A stretch of 64,000 nt of DNA from Verticillium longisporum (taxonomy: Eukaryota > Ascomycota > Sordariomycetes > Glomerellales > Plectosphaerellaceae), in contig JAETXT010000001.1 of assembly GCA_019188255.1 (NCBI GenBank), positions 682,001 through 746,000 on the forward strand. Reading direction: 5' to 3'. The position numbers were made by a program, and so were the translations under genes. The notes under the pieces are model-generated. The model had not been told where the DNA came from and searched no databases. It saw nothing but the letters and a program-made list of their open reading frames with translations. Below are positions 1 through 12,895 of the stretch, one piece after another (positions within the stretch are counted from its first letter, which is position 1; every line of letters starts with the position of its first letter).

Positions 1-1529
1 AGCTCGAGCAGAACTCCAGCGCGCGAAAGACGGCGCATGGCCCCGCCCATAGTGCCGCATGGGGTGCCAAAAGTCCCCTGCGCGAATCACATGGTTCTAA
101 CTGCGAATCCTGCCAATGTCGGGTCAACTTTCTGGTGGAGAGCAATCAGCGGATCCCTGCATTGCGACTTGACATCAGCTTCCTGTTCTTGTTGCTCCGC
201 CATGTTGCCTGGCCTGGCCTGTGTGGCAGCAAAGTGCTGCGGTGAGGTACAGGTTTCTTCGCCCCGGAGCACTTCCCGAGGATTTCGGGTTATCGCTGTT
301 CGCATATGTGTTTGGTGCTGCTTGGTGTCCTGCCGTGCTTAGGTACACTGAAAGAGTTGGCGGTGAAAACATCACGAGGCCAAGAAACGCCAGCAGCTCT
401 CGAATTCCCCTCCAGCCTTCTTTGCTTTTTCGAACGACAGTCATCAGCATACCGTGCTTCTGGAAGCAGCAAATATGACCCACTGGCGTGGTGGGCCGAT
501 CGTCAATACCAGGCTTTCATGCTGGACTGGAACGTGGCCACGAACGGTAACACTGGCTTTAAATATCAAGCCGAGTATAGGGTCACAATGCAAATGCGGT
601 AACTTCGCAAACCTTACATACCGGCTGCTCCGAAACGAGAGCTGGTTCGGAAGTAATCTGAAGGCGAAGATCGATCTTCAGAGGGCATCATTAACGAGAG
701 CCGAGTTGTGCCACTCACGCAGAGCTCTCTTGCTTTTTATGGCAAAGATGCAGTCTGATGGTTCAAAGAAGTCACTTGTGTACCTCGTCGAGGGACATCG
801 TGATTCTATTTTAGGAGGCTGACCTGCATCCGCCAGATCAGTAGCTCTGATTGGCTTCTTCGTGCGACCATTGGTTTCAGGTTGTCTGCAAGTAAAAGCC
901 CGTTAGGCATTGGCAATCAAAGACAGCCAGCCAGCATTTCGTGCATGCTTTTATGGTGGGGGTTGCACTCAGTGTGATGACCTAAGCGAACCCCTCTGAA
1001 AGGGAAGGAGCACGTCAGATTCAAGCGAGAATCAACCGAACCGAGATCAAGCTATCCACACATCGCCACCGACCCAACGCAACATCCACACCATCCCGAC
1101 AACAAAATTCAACTCTCGATCTCCTCACTCTCTCACATCAATCCTGTGCATCGCCAGGCGCTTCGCGTAGTGAAGCTCGCTGCCATAATCGTATCGCATC
1201 CTTTATGGGGCACAACGTTCGCAGTGGAGGTAATTGATTCAGGTATGATAGAACTCGACCCCCAGAAAACAACAGTCCCCTTCCCGAGCTCTCGTGATGA
1301 ATTTCTTTATTGGAGCTGTCTGAACCTCGTGTTGACACATTATTACCTTACGCTAAAACCTCTGAACTCTGCTCAACTGCGCTCTTTCCTCTTACCTGCT
1401 ACTACGTCTTTCGCGCGGCGTTGCTGACTCGAACGTGTCAGATTTCTCGTGCTGCCAAGTGATTCGCAGCGTGCGACAGTATCCTCACGACCCCGAGACT
1501 GTCTGTTGAACTCTTCAAATTATCGAAGC
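1..1529. other. Gene-free left end, SSU72 upstream region
   Basis: No open frame here resembles a known family and none has convincing coding character. The last 450 bases (from about 1080) are CT- and CA-rich, as expected for a fungal promoter and leader. The short open frames at 454-822 and 1146-1427 look like chance. Confidence 0.5.
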
Positions 1530-2360
1530 ATGGAGACAACAAACGGCACAGCGCAGACCGTTGCGCCAAGTGGCAATGGTGAACAGACGTCCGAATCCGG
1601 AGGATTCAAGCTGAAGTTCTGCACGGTCTGCGCCAGTAATCAAAACAGGTATGCTGCCCTCACCTGGCATGAACAGAAGGCTGTCTTGCTAATTCTTTCA
1701 AGGTCTATGGTGTCCCACCTCCGCCTTGCCGAGGCTAATTACCCCGTGATATCATTCGGCACCGGTTCCCTTGTGCGCCTGCCTGGACCATCCATCACTC
1801 AGCCCAACGTGTATCACTTCAACAAGACATCCTACGACAGTATTTACCGGGAGCTTCAGTCCAAGGATCCCAAGCTGTACGTGCAAAATGGTGTGCTCAA
1901 CATGGTTGACCGCAATCGCAACGTCAAGTGGGGCCCTGAACGATGGCAAGACTGGCAGGTCGGTATGCCACGTCTTGACAAGCCCGATGACCGTGGCAGC
2001 CAGGGTGTAGAGGGCGGCATTGTCGACATTGTCATCACGTGTGAAGAGAGGTGCTGGGATGCTGTCATTGACGACCTCATGGCGCGCGGGGCACCCATGA
2101 ATCGCCCGGTGCATGTCATCAACGTTGACATTAAGGACAACCACGAGGAGGCTAGCGTTGGCGGCCGCGCCATCCTAGACCTGGCCAACACGCTTAACGC
2201 TGCCGCCACGGAGGCACGACAAGCTGCCGGTGCGGCCAATTTTGACAGTGGCAGCGCCGGCGCCCGGGCCAGCTTTGATGAGCAGGTGCCTGATATACTG
2301 GCCGCTTGGCAGGACCGCTGGCCGCATTTGCCCGCGCTGTGGACATTGGCATGGTTTTAG
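1530..2360 (+). CDS. SSU72: RNA polymerase II CTD phosphatase SSU72
   Basis: Exons 1530-1648 and 1703-2360, 258 aa. Ssu72 dephosphorylates Ser5 of the RNA polymerase II C-terminal domain and belongs to the cleavage and polyadenylation machinery in the nucleus. The protein-tyrosine-phosphatase-like loop C-X5-R is visible as CASNQNRSM near residue 37. It is followed by the family's [18 protein letters not shown] stretch and a C-terminus ending in LAWF, so the protein is full length. The 54-bp intron (gtatgc...ttcaag) falls inside the Arg codon of the catalytic loop. It has a length divisible by three and no stop, so retention would insert 18 residues. I chose the ATG at 1530 (METTNGT) because the family starts only shortly before the loop; an upstream in-frame ATG at 1449 is less likely. 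The family call is very firm. Confidence 0.95.
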   Translation: METTNGTAQTVAPSGNGEQTSESGGFKLKFCTVCASNQNRYAALTWHEQKAVLLILSRSMVSHLRLAEANYPVISFGTGSLVRLPGPSITQPNVYHFNKTSYDSIYRELQSKDPKLYVQNGVLNMVDRNRNVKWGPERWQDWQVGMPRLDKPDDRGSQGVEGGIVDIVITCEERCWDAVIDDLMARGAPMNRPVHVINVDIKDNHEEASVGGRAILDLANTLNAAATEARQAAGAANFDSGSAGARASFDEQVPDILAAWQDRWPHLPALWTLAWF

Positions 2361-2797
2361 TGCTGCATGATTCTGCTTCTTTTGTGTGATACGAGCGCGG
2401 CGTTATGGGAGGTTGGGGTTCGGATGGAATGAGACCAGCGGGCAAACACATTATGATATCAGCGTTCATTTATTATAGATGGTTGACTCGAAGACAAGCG
2501 AGCAGTCATCGTGTAAACGCAGATCACCATAATCAAATGACGATAAGAAACACTCGCAGTGCAGCCCTTGTGCCGCTGTCTTATATACAGATATGTCTCG
2601 TATCGTGGCTTGGGTACAAGCTGCGCTCGCACCCTACACTGGCCTCACAGACCGGTCGGGCTGGCCAATTTCATCGACATCATAAGACCCGTAAACCGAT
2701 GACCACACATGCCGCCCTCATAATCTTCGCCAGGGTGGTGCCTTCTCCGGCCAACCTATTGGCCAGACATCACTGGGCTTGGCCACCTCGATGCCCT
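2361..2797. other. Tail-to-tail spacer SSU72 / RTA1
   Basis: Shared 3' flank of two convergent genes. Nothing coding was recognised; it should hold both 3' UTRs. Confidence 0.5.
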
Positions 2798-3818
2798 TCA
2801 AGCATCCCTGCTGCGCATCTCCACGATTCCGTCACTCGAGTGCAAGGAGTCCAGGTTGGCCGCCTTGCGCTTCTTCTTCGATTCGAGGTCCCCAACGTAC
2901 CACACAACGAAGATGGCCATAACGCCGGCCATCAGCAGCGCGTCAAATATGTAAAGGTAGACCTCGTGGGTGATGAGGTACCCGTCGTTGCCCTGGATGT
3001 ACTCAACGACACGGAAGATGCTACGCACCAGGATGATGGCGCTGGTTCCGTACAGCACGTACAAGTGCCTCTTCCACGGCAGACGACCCTCGATCGAGAC
3101 GGGCGTGGGGCTCCTCGTCAGACGGTATTGGAACAGCACCGATGTGCAGACGAAGAAGCCAAAGACGACGATCTGGACGAATAGACCGCCAATGATAACT
3201 TTCTCGCCGAGCTTGAAGAGGTCGTAGTCCCCGGCGGCAGAGAGGCCGGCGCCGCTGGCTTGGACGGTGAATGCAACAACGTCGCCAAGAACGAAGATGC
3301 GGGTGACCCAGTTGACCGGAATGAGCGAGAGGTGCTCGGCACGGCAGGTGCGAATGAGGCGTCCGAGAATCATGTAGATAGAGGCGGCGAAGAGAGCCGG
3401 GGCCACGAGGATAAAAGTGCCCTGGATGGCGAAGGCCATGACACTTTCAGGGTCGAAGTGACCCCAGATTCGGAATGCATAGCCAACCACTTGAACTATA
3501 GATTGAAGGCAAGTTAGTCAAGTCATGTGAATAATTATGTTGCTGGTCACAAACGTTTTCTATGCGTGCGAAAGACTGAAGAGGACAGGCCCCGTGTCGG
3601 GGGAGGGGTTAATCTGGGCTGAACTTACATAGACCACCAACCGTGAATGCAGTGAAATAATAAGCTTTGGCCCGAAGGAGACGCCATACATGCAGTGCTG
3701 TCAGAATAGCAAAGACAACTGTCGATGTGATACTAGCTGCAAGCGCAGGCTCGTAATAGTACAGAACAAAATCGATCTCTTTGCCGCCGGCGCCACTTGT
3801 TTGATCGTTGTCGGACAT
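2798..3818 (-). CDS. RTA1-like lipid-translocating membrane protein
   Basis: Exons (minus strand) 3818-3629 and 3495-2798, 295 aa, with a 133-bp intron (gtaagt...ctatag). Joining them restores the family signature GGLFQVVGYAFR across the splice. RTA1 family proteins (yeast Rta1, Rsb1, Pug1) are seven-helix plasma-membrane proteins linked to resistance to toxic lipids and sterol-pathway inhibitors and to sphingoid base or porphyrin export. Hydrophobic segments occur near residues 22-45, 52-70, 80-105, 120-145, 160-180, 205-225 and 240-260. The motifs SIYMILGRLI and LGDVVAFTVQASGAG are characteristic. The C-terminal tail is basic then serine-rich (ESKKKRKAANLDSLHSSDG) and probably cytosolic. 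The substrate cannot be read from sequence. Confidence 0.9.
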
Positions 3819-6812
3819 GATGGATGGTGGAAAGAACGCTTAGAAACCTGCGGGACTTGCGAGGACCATGAACGAAGGTGCGAGTCGTCCAGCAATTCGT
3901 GAGCCACGCTTGGTCAAGTAGTTCAACCACAGGGAATCAAAACACCCACCATCCTGCCGGGTAAGTTCCTTAAATATCATCCGCCATGACGAAAAGCCCG
4001 CCAGCTTATTCTGCCAGCGGCTGGTGGATGCAGAAGTACGATCGCTCGCGTCTTCGCAAACCTCGGGTCAGCCCCGAACCCGACACATACGAAGCCGCGG
4101 GTTCGGATCGCCCCACCATGCTGAAGCCTTCTGGATAAGCGTACCTTGGCGGAATCTCATATGACGATACCCTGTGATGCAACAACTGGATAAGTCTACG
4201 CAAGATGCGATTCAGCATTTGATAGAACACGCAATGAACATATGCCAGGATATCCGAAGCGGAATTCTCGGGTTCGAGAGTAGTTTCCTCGTGCTCAGTA
4301 GTGTTTCCAGGCCAGTGAGATGGGCAAACCGCAACGGCTGTGGACAGCGCAAGTGTGGCTGGACAACTTTTGGCCAACTGAGTTTAAGTCATGGTCATGA
4401 TTGAGTTGGCCAGCGATCGAAAGAGTTGAAATCGTTGAGAGAAGATCCAGCTTGTGACAGGATTGAACATTAGATAACCTTGCTGACGTGTAAGGACGAG
4501 ATCGGGGTGCTGAGAACGCGAAAGGATTTAACATTTCCCAGGGTCCACGGTTCTTTTTTATGCATCTCGTGTCCAAACAATATCTGGCAGACAACGTGGT
4601 CGTCCCATGCGTGGGTTGTTCTCAGACAAATCCAAGCCGGTGCGTGTAGAGCGAATGGCTGCAGACATGGCGTGCACAATCGTCAGAGTCGCCCATGCTG
4701 GATTCGCGCGACGCATCACTCTCATGGACCATCGATGCTCGAGCTACCGCATGGCAAGCGGATATCTTGGTCGCTAATTATAAGCCGAGGTGTCACGGCG
4801 ATTGACGAGCTCTGGCGCAAGGAACGATCGAGTGCGGGCACCGGGCCCGTTAGATCCGACAAACCTTCTCGGTGCCGCGAACTAGAGAATGCGGTCTGTA
4901 TCGGCAGGTTGCACAACCGCAACAAGCCACAGGCCGGAGACAATGTCGGCTACATGGCCGTAGCGGGATGACGGAGAGCGGCTTGGAGACCAAATAGATA
5001 CTCAACGCATATTGAGTATTGGTACAGAAGTCCGTCTGCCGCCACGGCAGGGCATCAGAGCCACATCGCTTCCTCCGGGTTTCTTGCCCCCTGGTCAGGC
5101 AAAAAAAAGTTCGATCAACCTGATTAGGCGAGATGGCTGACGACAGCAATCAAATGGTTGACCTGGGGATCCTACGCTCCAGCTTTCGTCCAGTTCGAAA
5201 GGGACAATCCAGACGTGGCGGAGGAACGGGGCTTCGTTGGCATCCTGGCCAGCCCCAGTTGACATGTCGGCCGAAGGTGGTTGTCTACTGGAAAGGGATA
5301 TGAGGGCGAGTCCATGGGGTTGGTAGTCAAGTCGATGTACTGTACAGCTCGCCGGGTCTGGCGGTAGGTCAAGGCAGGGTGAATCCTGTCGCTGTGCTGC
5401 ACCAGTAGGGAGGCTTTTTCTTGGCTGCTGCACTCACAGACACTGGGGCCCCTGGCTTGTCTGTTAGCGCGCGCGGGAAAATCGAACGGGCCAGACCAAT
5501 AGGCGTGTCCTGTGCCCTGGATTTCCCCTGAACCATAGTTCCCTGCAGGCCATCTTTTCTAAGGGGCAGCAGGCTGGAGGGCAGAAGGGGGGGGTGGAAA
5601 CTGCTCCGATGGTTGGCGGCTTCGTACTCCGCTAGAGACGGTGTAGGAGGGGCATGGGAAAGGGGTATGTATACTGGTGCTCACTCCCTCGCCACGAGTC
5701 AGAAGATCGACTGTTAGTGCAGGTTTGCCGCGTCGAAGCGAGTATGCCTGTCGAGATGAATGCACAATGCTGCTGATCATGATGGCGTTAGACTGGGTGC
5801 ATCGGCATTGAGGCTTATGTCTGAATTGCGGTGGTGCTTAAATGACGGAAATTCGCTGACTTGTGACAGTGACAGAGTAAAGGGAGAAGCTGGAAAGGAC
5901 ACTGGGGAGGACCTGGTCCCTGCCCTGGGAGGCCCTGGGAAGCATCCAGAATGAGAAGTGACGAGGTTGAAGGGGACGAATAAGATTGGAGTAACGGGGC
6001 TGAGTACATTTGCTGTACCTGACTTCAGGTCGCCCACTGTAGCGCAGGCGGGTAGGGGCCCCAGGGTACTTGTCGAGACTTGTAGGCTCATTTCCCACGA
6101 GATCTCTGGACGTCCCCACCCGCTCTGAACCTGGCTCAAGCGGCCTCTGATTGGAGGCTTGGTCGCACTTCCCCTGTTGGACTTGGTTGACGTTTCATGC
6201 TTCACCACGCCGTCGCGGGTTCTCGAGTCCCCAGGTCCATCCAACGGCTCCGGCAACTTCTCAACTTCTCGTCTTTTCGGTCTGCCTTGGGTAAAGACTA
6301 TTTAGCATCGCGATCACGGTAGCCCAGGGCGTCGTTGCACTCCATTATAGGAGGTGTGAGTCCTGCAGCAACGCAAATCGATATTCACCTGGGATCTTGT
6401 TATCGATTCCACCCACCCTGGATTGCCCCCAGCCACAGGCAAGTCGAGACGAGGCATTCCGAAGTCCAGCAGCCACCCTGACCAGCACTGCGACGTTCCA
6501 CAACTTCGAAATCTCCTGCCCTCACGCCCTTGGTATCAGCCTCATTCTGTTCGACACCACTTATCAATTTGTTTCGGTTTTCCTCCTTTACACCGGCAAC
6601 GCGCTGCGGAGCCCCTTGGCAGCTTGTACTTGACCGATCGGCACTCAAGAAAGAAAAAAGCAAGGCGACACGGCAGCAACCCAACCCCAAGCCACAAGTA
6701 ATTACAACCCAGCTTGCCTTTGTTTCAATACTCCGACACCATCTTTGACTCGCGACGAGTTCTACCCGCTTGATCCGTCGTCACGCCCACCTCCTCGACC
6801 ACCCAGTATACC
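3819..6812. other. 3-kb gene-free interval between divergent RTA1 and SPA2
   Basis: No recognisable protein. Open frames such as 4480-4971 (+) and 5777-6256 (-) lack family resemblance and compositional support. The stretch 6400-6812 is CT/CA-rich and looks like the SPA2 leader. A long regulatory region, an unseen non-coding RNA or an unrecognised small gene all remain possible. Confidence 0.45.
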
Positions 6813-9752
6813 ATGAATGGACGAAATGCGCCACTGTCCCCAGTCTCAGTAGGCGGAAGCGAATGGTCCGGCATTGACAAGTACCAATCCATGGCCGACG
6901 ACGGCTTCAACCGAGGGAATCTCGTCTCTCCCCCAATTCTGGCGGCTCGAACGGGGTCATGAATGGTGGATTCTCATCCGGTCCTCGAAGCACTGGCGGC
7001 CCCTCGCCGCCGCCTTCTATCGGCCGATCAAGCAATGGCACCAACCTATACGCGCGGAGTGAGAGTGGCAGGAGTCAACGGGAAGAGCATGTGGAGGCGG
7101 TTCTGGGACAACACTACGTCGCCTTGAAGGACTACTTGAGCGGACGCGATGGAAACACAAGCAAGCCTCTGAACAAGGCCCAGGACAAGCTGTTGCGCTT
7201 GTCTGCCGTGCAGTTCCTTGAGCTCAGTACTGATGTCTTCGACGAACTGCTTAGGAGGCAAGCCCTCGCGCGCCGGCCGCCTGGCCCAAATGGTCAGGGT
7301 CCTCCTCCTTACCTCACACCCGAGCAAACTTTCCACCCCAAACGCAACCAGGCGCGCCAGAAGCTCTCCTCGCTCGGCCCTCCTCGCTTCAGAGACTTAG
7401 CAACAGACGTTTATGTCGAGTTGGAAAGGAGGTATCCTCGCTTTGCAGCAGGAGACATCCCGCGTCCCGGCAGCAACATGTCGATGCGCGTACCGCCCAG
7501 CCGATCGGGCACGCCGCTGAGTGCTATGCAGAACGGCTTCCCGCCAAGAAACCAAAGCCGTATGAGACGGCCGTCCGATGCAAGCTCCATCCGCGGTGCC
7601 ATGCCTCCCCAAGACCCATATGGCGTTCCTCCATCGCCAGGTCTGCCCAACGGTGACTATGGCCGTCCGATGCAGAAGCAGTTTCAGAGCAACACCATTG
7701 TCCCGAACAAGAGCACCATGGTGGAGGAGGATGATGACGGAAGCCCAGATAACGACGAAGATCGCGACGCTTTCGGATTGGACAAAAATGGGAACAGGTC
7801 AAGTGATAAGAGCCAGCGGACTACGGAGACCTCCGAGGTAACAAACTCTTGCCTTCTGCTACACGGCTTTCTGGGAAGATACTAACATCACAAAACAGGC
7901 TGACAAGAAAATGCTGGAGGATTATCGGAATCAGGTCAAGGATCTGACTGAACGCCTCGACATCATGGAAGAGGCAGTAAAGAGAAAAGATGATGAGCTG
8001 GCTGGAGTGCTCGATGGCGAACGGTCCCGTGCCTCGGCCAACAACATGGAGAAGCAAGAATGGACCGATTTGCGCACAAATCTCGAAAAACAGCTTGCAG
8101 ATGCCCAGGGCCTCAACGATTCGTTAAGACAGGAGCTTGACCGCGCTCAAGGAGATCAGGATCGCGCTCGGAATGACTATGATCGTTTGCGAAAAGAGCA
8201 TGACCGCATTCAAGACGATATGGACCGTATCAGGGACGGTCACGCGAACGAGATAAGGGACCTGAGAGACCAGTTGGAGGAGATGCGTCAGAAGAGCATG
8301 AACGTCAACGTCATGCAAGCATCGACATCAAGCAATGGGCCGTCGGATCCTGAGTTGATACAGGAGAACGAGCTAATGCGAGAGGGTCTGGAAGAGCACC
8401 AACAGGTCACTGAGGAGGCTCGGAGGGAAGCGAGAGAGATCCTGCGAGAGATGAAGATGTTGACTCAACAGAGGGGGAGGACATGGGAGAAGCAGGGCGA
8501 AATGGAAAAGACCATTGAAGGGCTGGAGCAGGAAGTCCGTGATTGGAGAAATCGCTATGCTCGCACCAAGACACAGCTGCGCAATTTCAGAGCCTCATCC
8601 CTCGGCCTCACCATCGATCAGGACGCTGGGAAATACGTTCGCGAGAAGGGCTTTACCGAAGAGAACGGACTCGTCAAGGACGTTCATGTGACAAAGTTCC
8701 AGATCTCAATCGACGAGCTTCTTCAGCGAGCACGAGCTGACGACCCGGAGAAGATCATTGATGCTATGAAGCATGTTGTTGTTAGCGTCAGGCGGATCAC
8801 GAAGGACATGGCGGAATCTCCTCCCCACGACGAGACGGTTGCGCAGGAGCAGGCCAAGTTGAAGGGCAAGGTCTCGTCCACTGCAAACGCGATGATCACG
8901 GCGTCGAAGAACTTTGCAGCTTCTGCCGGTATCTCACCGGTATCTCTACTCGATGCCGCGGCTTCCCATCTGGTCGCCGCAGTCGTTGACCTTCTGCGGA
9001 CTGTCAAGATACGAGCTACTCCTGCCGGCGAGCTCGAGGATGATGACGACGGCACCATCACGCCTGTTGATTCGACTGGGTTCTTCTCTCCCCGCACCAA
9101 TTCGATGCAGCAACCCATCTCTGCTCAGGACCTTCCGCCGCCGCCTCCTTTCCAGGGCTTGGGTGCGAACCGTGCTAGTGTCGACTCATCTGCCTACAGC
9201 CCCGTGAGCTCTCCCCGCCAGTCTGCTGATCCGTATGGCCGCCGGCCCATTTCTCGTGGAGTCAATGGCATGGGCAACGGCATGGGCTATATGGGATTGA
9301 ACAAGGCACAACCACCAGCGCCAGCCAACAACTACGGCGGTCAGTCTGATAGCCGCTACGAGGATCTGAAAATCTACCTGGAGGACCAGACAGCTATTCT
9401 TGTCCAGAATATTCAGAATTTGGTCGGGTCCATTCGAAGCGACGCCACCATCTCCCAAATATCGTCGGAAATCGATGGCATCACCAATGTTGTGAGCAAG
9501 GTCGTCGCCGAAACCGAGAGCACGGGCAACGGCAACTTGACGATTCGTCTGGCAACATGCCGTGACCGCCTGCTAGAGGCCAATGACCAGGGCATCGACC
9601 TATCTTCGTCAGGAACCAACGAACGGGACTGGCGGATGTGGACGCAGACTTTGCCGCCCATCGCCTTCGAGATTGCGCGGGAGACCAAGGAGCTTGTGCA
9701 GCGGGTTGACCGGCTCGTTATGAACAACGGAGCTGATGACGATTTTGCTTGA
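6813..9752 (+). CDS. SPA2: Cell-polarity scaffold SPA2 (one apparent frameshift)
   Basis: Exons 6813-7837 and 7899-9752; the 61-bp intron has a textbook actaac branch site. About 959 aa if the frame break is bridged. Spa2 is the polarisome scaffold at hyphal tips and septa, binding formin and MAP-kinase-cascade partners. Two Spa2-homology repeats are visible: near residues 120-150 (QDKLLRLSAVQFLELSTDVF) and 175-208 (RQKLSSLGPPRFRDLATDVY). A long charged coiled coil follows (about 345-570), then a Pro/Ser-rich linker, then a conserved C-terminal helical domain (about 820-959). The N-terminus MNGRNAPLSPVSVGGSEWSG also fits the family. Between it and MNGGFSSG at 6959 the frame changes at a run of five C (6930-6934); six C would restore VSPPNSGGSNG. 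If the break were real, translation could start only at 6959. Confidence 0.93.
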
Positions 9753-11701
9753 GAAGCTGTTGCCGTCCGCAGCAATCGCGGTTCTCAGCCAAGCCTCTCA
9801 CGCCACGTAAACTCGGCGCACGCTTGATATCAAATCAAAGAAGCTTTTGAATCATGGGTTCCATGCTGAAGCTTAGTACTGCTTATTGGCTCCTTGCCGC
9901 CGAAGCGGAATGTAGGATTATGTATTCAGGGGGCTCAAGCCACTCCTGAGCATGGCCGCGCGCCGAGTGGGCTTTCGATTCCGAGGCTCTACGTCCGCGG
10001 GGTTATACTTTTTTTTATGCTTTCCATGCAGAAAGCCAGCGTTGACTTCCCAAGTCGCTCGCTTCGCATCACAGGCGCAGGTACGAGCGCAGGAAGGGCA
10101 TTCGTTTTACGGTGGAAGGGAGGGGATGACTGGAGATGAGATCCAGGGGCCAGGGACTTTGGACATGTACGCATTATGCGTGACGAGCAACTCCGGGCAT
10201 GATGGGGGATGATGGAGGAAGGAAGTGCATGGCAATGGGTGGAGCTGTCTAATGTTAGTGACGCCCCGTGAGGCATGAGCCCGGGTGTGAATGGAAGTAC
10301 TGATAGATTTTTACGTTGGTTGATTGGTTGTGATTTCTTGTTGATGCAAGATCCTCTGATGACTTGTTCATAGTCTACTACATGGCCATGGGACGAAGGC
10401 TATAGCGCCTCTGGCATTCATCTCATCGAGACAGAGTATGGCTATGAGAGAAGAAACCCTCCCGTGCGTACCTCGCCACCCTGGCTGAGACAGCGATATG
10501 TGACTGGTGCCGGGGTTGAAGATGATGGCCCTAAACATCATTGCCAAGGAGGGCACGTGTGCGGACGGCACATGGTAGACTTGTTCCAATATCAGCCAAC
10601 CCCGTATGGTGAGGCTTGGCGCTATTGACTCGAGCTATGGAAGCTGCCGCTGAGTGGGCTTCAGTTTTAATGGCAGCAGCTGCTCAGCTGGGACACAGCA
10701 ATGCAAGGTGCCTGAAGTGTCTGCGTGAGTGTGTTGCAGAAACGGTGTTTGGAGCAGTCGTCCGCTCGGTCGTGGTCTAGAACTCTCCAGCTTTCACTCT
10801 CAGCATCCCCAACCTCGCATGGTGTTGTCTTGTTCGCTCTCCTTTGACACCTCCCTTCCCGTCTACTGCGGCACTTGCGCATCTCGGACAACTGACACTA
10901 GATATATGCTCCGAATTCGATAGCCTTGAGAATGGCCTTCAACAAGTATGATACCTGGATCACATAGTGAAAGACCGGTGGAAGGAAAGGGGGGAGTGTG
11001 TAACCATGTATGCAGCGCCAGCCTCAGCCCGTCGTGCTTCTGTCGCAGAAAAGAAACCCACTCTCCCTATGAGCTTTGAATCTGATGGCCACATTCAGCC
11101 GCATCGCGGCACCACCTTGCTCTTTGATGAACTTTTGGAGGATACATAGTACCACAACGCCAGCAGGATGTGACAATACACAACTTCCCTGCTTCGCAGC
11201 ACAGTAGCGGCCAATCCGATGCGCCTCTATTGGCTCTCGATGGCGCCCTCCGGCTGTCTGTCCGCGATCTCGAACAGCCACGGTTCAGGACGAGGCAGAC
11301 AGAGACGCCGCTTTTCAGCACGGGGTAGATGGTGGCTTAAAGGAATAGTTTGTAGGGTCCTTATATGAAGATTGCTTCTCGAGCTGAGTTGTGGCAGTTG
11401 CGCCGGACCGAGTCACCTTGTGGTTTTACGAAGGCGCCTCGTTCTCAGCTCTCAAAGACCATGGATAGAGGCACTACATAGCATGAGTGAGCACCTCTCG
11501 AGAAGCAGCTTCAACGTCCCAACCATCTCTTGTCTCCTTACCCTGCTTTCCCTCTTTGTGATAGACGGGCACGAATCCCTAGGTGAACTTGGAAGTCTAT
11601 CACCGCTGGATCGTTGTCGTCGTCTCATTTGTTTTCTCGCAACAGCTATCAGTAACCAACCCAAACACACTCGAAAGCATTTAAGCCCCCTCTTCGTCAC
11701 C
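9753..11701. other. Gene-free interval SPA2 / MARVEL gene
   Basis: The left part is the SPA2 3' flank. The right part (11370-11700) is CT-rich and likely the promoter and leader of the next gene. No open frame has recognisable similarity. Confidence 0.45.
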
Positions 11702-12601
11702 ATGGCAGACTCCCACGCGAGCAGGTACTCCGCCCAGCGTCTCGCAAGCCGCGAGCATATACCCGCCTATCCCCGCGGCTTCATCGCCCTTCGCATTGTC
11801 CAGCTTGCCCTCGGCCTCATCGCCCTCGGACTCTGCGCCTTTGGTGCCTACCTCTGGCCGATCTCTGGTAATTGCCTCATGCTCTTCGTCGCCGTCGCTA
11901 CCCTCATCGTTACCGTCTGGCTCGTCGTCGCCGAGTACTCTCTACCCTGCATCTACAACTACTGGGCCGTCCTCGCCCTCGACATCTTCCTAGTCGTCTT
12001 CTGGCTCTGCGCATTCGCCCTCCTCGCCTCCCAGGCCGCCTTCGTCTTTAGCGGCACCACCTACTGCAACGTCTATGACTGTTACTCGTCCGAGCCGACG
12101 GGTCTGTACTTTGTATTTGCTGCCTGTATGGCGGCCGCGTCTGCGATCGGCGGACTGCAGTTGTGAGTTTCTCCGTTTATTTCGTCCGCTTCTTCTTCCC
12201 TCTTCCTGGTGTTCTTTTTGGAAGTTCCTCATCATACTCCTGACTTGACGGGCTGCTGCTCACACCTAGGACATAGCGCCCTGTTTGTTACCTCTCTCGC
12301 TATCCACAGTACAGTGCTGCATCGTCACCGCAAAGCCGGCCTGCACTGCACCCCGCAGAACTTGCCCGGCACTCGCAACACCATCGCCGACGAAAAGAAC
12401 ACCATCCAGGCCGCTTACCAGCCCGACCACACAGCCACCGCGCACAACGCTCCTCCATACGCGCAGCAAGACGGAACGGACAGCAGCACTCAACAGCATC
12501 AGCAGAACCAGCCCCAGGCGCATCATGGGCAGATCTACTCCCCTCAGCAGGTGTCGACACCGCTGAGCACACAGCCTAACGGGGTCTCGCATGTTCGATG
12601 A
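11702..12601 (+). CDS. MARVEL-domain four-helix membrane protein
   Basis: Exons 11702-12162 and 12277-12601, 261 aa. The intron runs from gtgagt to acatag and joins GGLQ to FALFVTSLAIHS, completing the fourth helix. Four hydrophobic segments lie near residues 25-47, 57-80, 85-115 and 135-165, with a Cys pair in the last loop (TYCNVYDCYSS), as in fungal MARVEL/Nce102-like proteins. After the helices comes the family's basic LHRHRKAG motif and then a Gln/Thr/Pro-rich, probably cytosolic tail of about 90 residues. Such proteins sit in plasma-membrane or vesicle membranes and are tied to membrane apposition and domain organisation. I chose the ATG at 11702 for its strong context (caccATGG); the frame is open further upstream but poorly conserved in character. 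The exact role is unknown. Confidence 0.85.
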
Positions 12602-12895
12602 ACCCTCGAGAGCAGCATTTCCCCATGCCCCTGAATGCGCACGAGGTGGCCGTACCGCGGCAGTATCGCCGTTCAGGCGCACACATAGGTACAATGGCAT
12701 AATCGTAAGACCGGAGCGATTTTGGTCGAGTTGAGGGGTGGAAATTGAGGGACGAGAAATAGGAAGTAAGTCGTTGACGCAGGAAAAGATCTCGAATGCC
12801 GGGAGAGAGATCAAATGCTAGGGTTTATACAGGTCGAGTGTACAGTATCGGGTTCAAAGATCGAGTACCTGCCTATTCGTTTTGCAGTCCATAAT

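Noticed and set aside
4480..4971. 163-codon open frame (+)
   Set aside because: No family resemblance, no start context or splice structure, and amino-acid composition typical of random sequence.
5777..6256. 159-codon open frame (-)
   Set aside because: Overlaps other open frames on the same strand, Pro/Ser-rich by composition, no recognisable motif.
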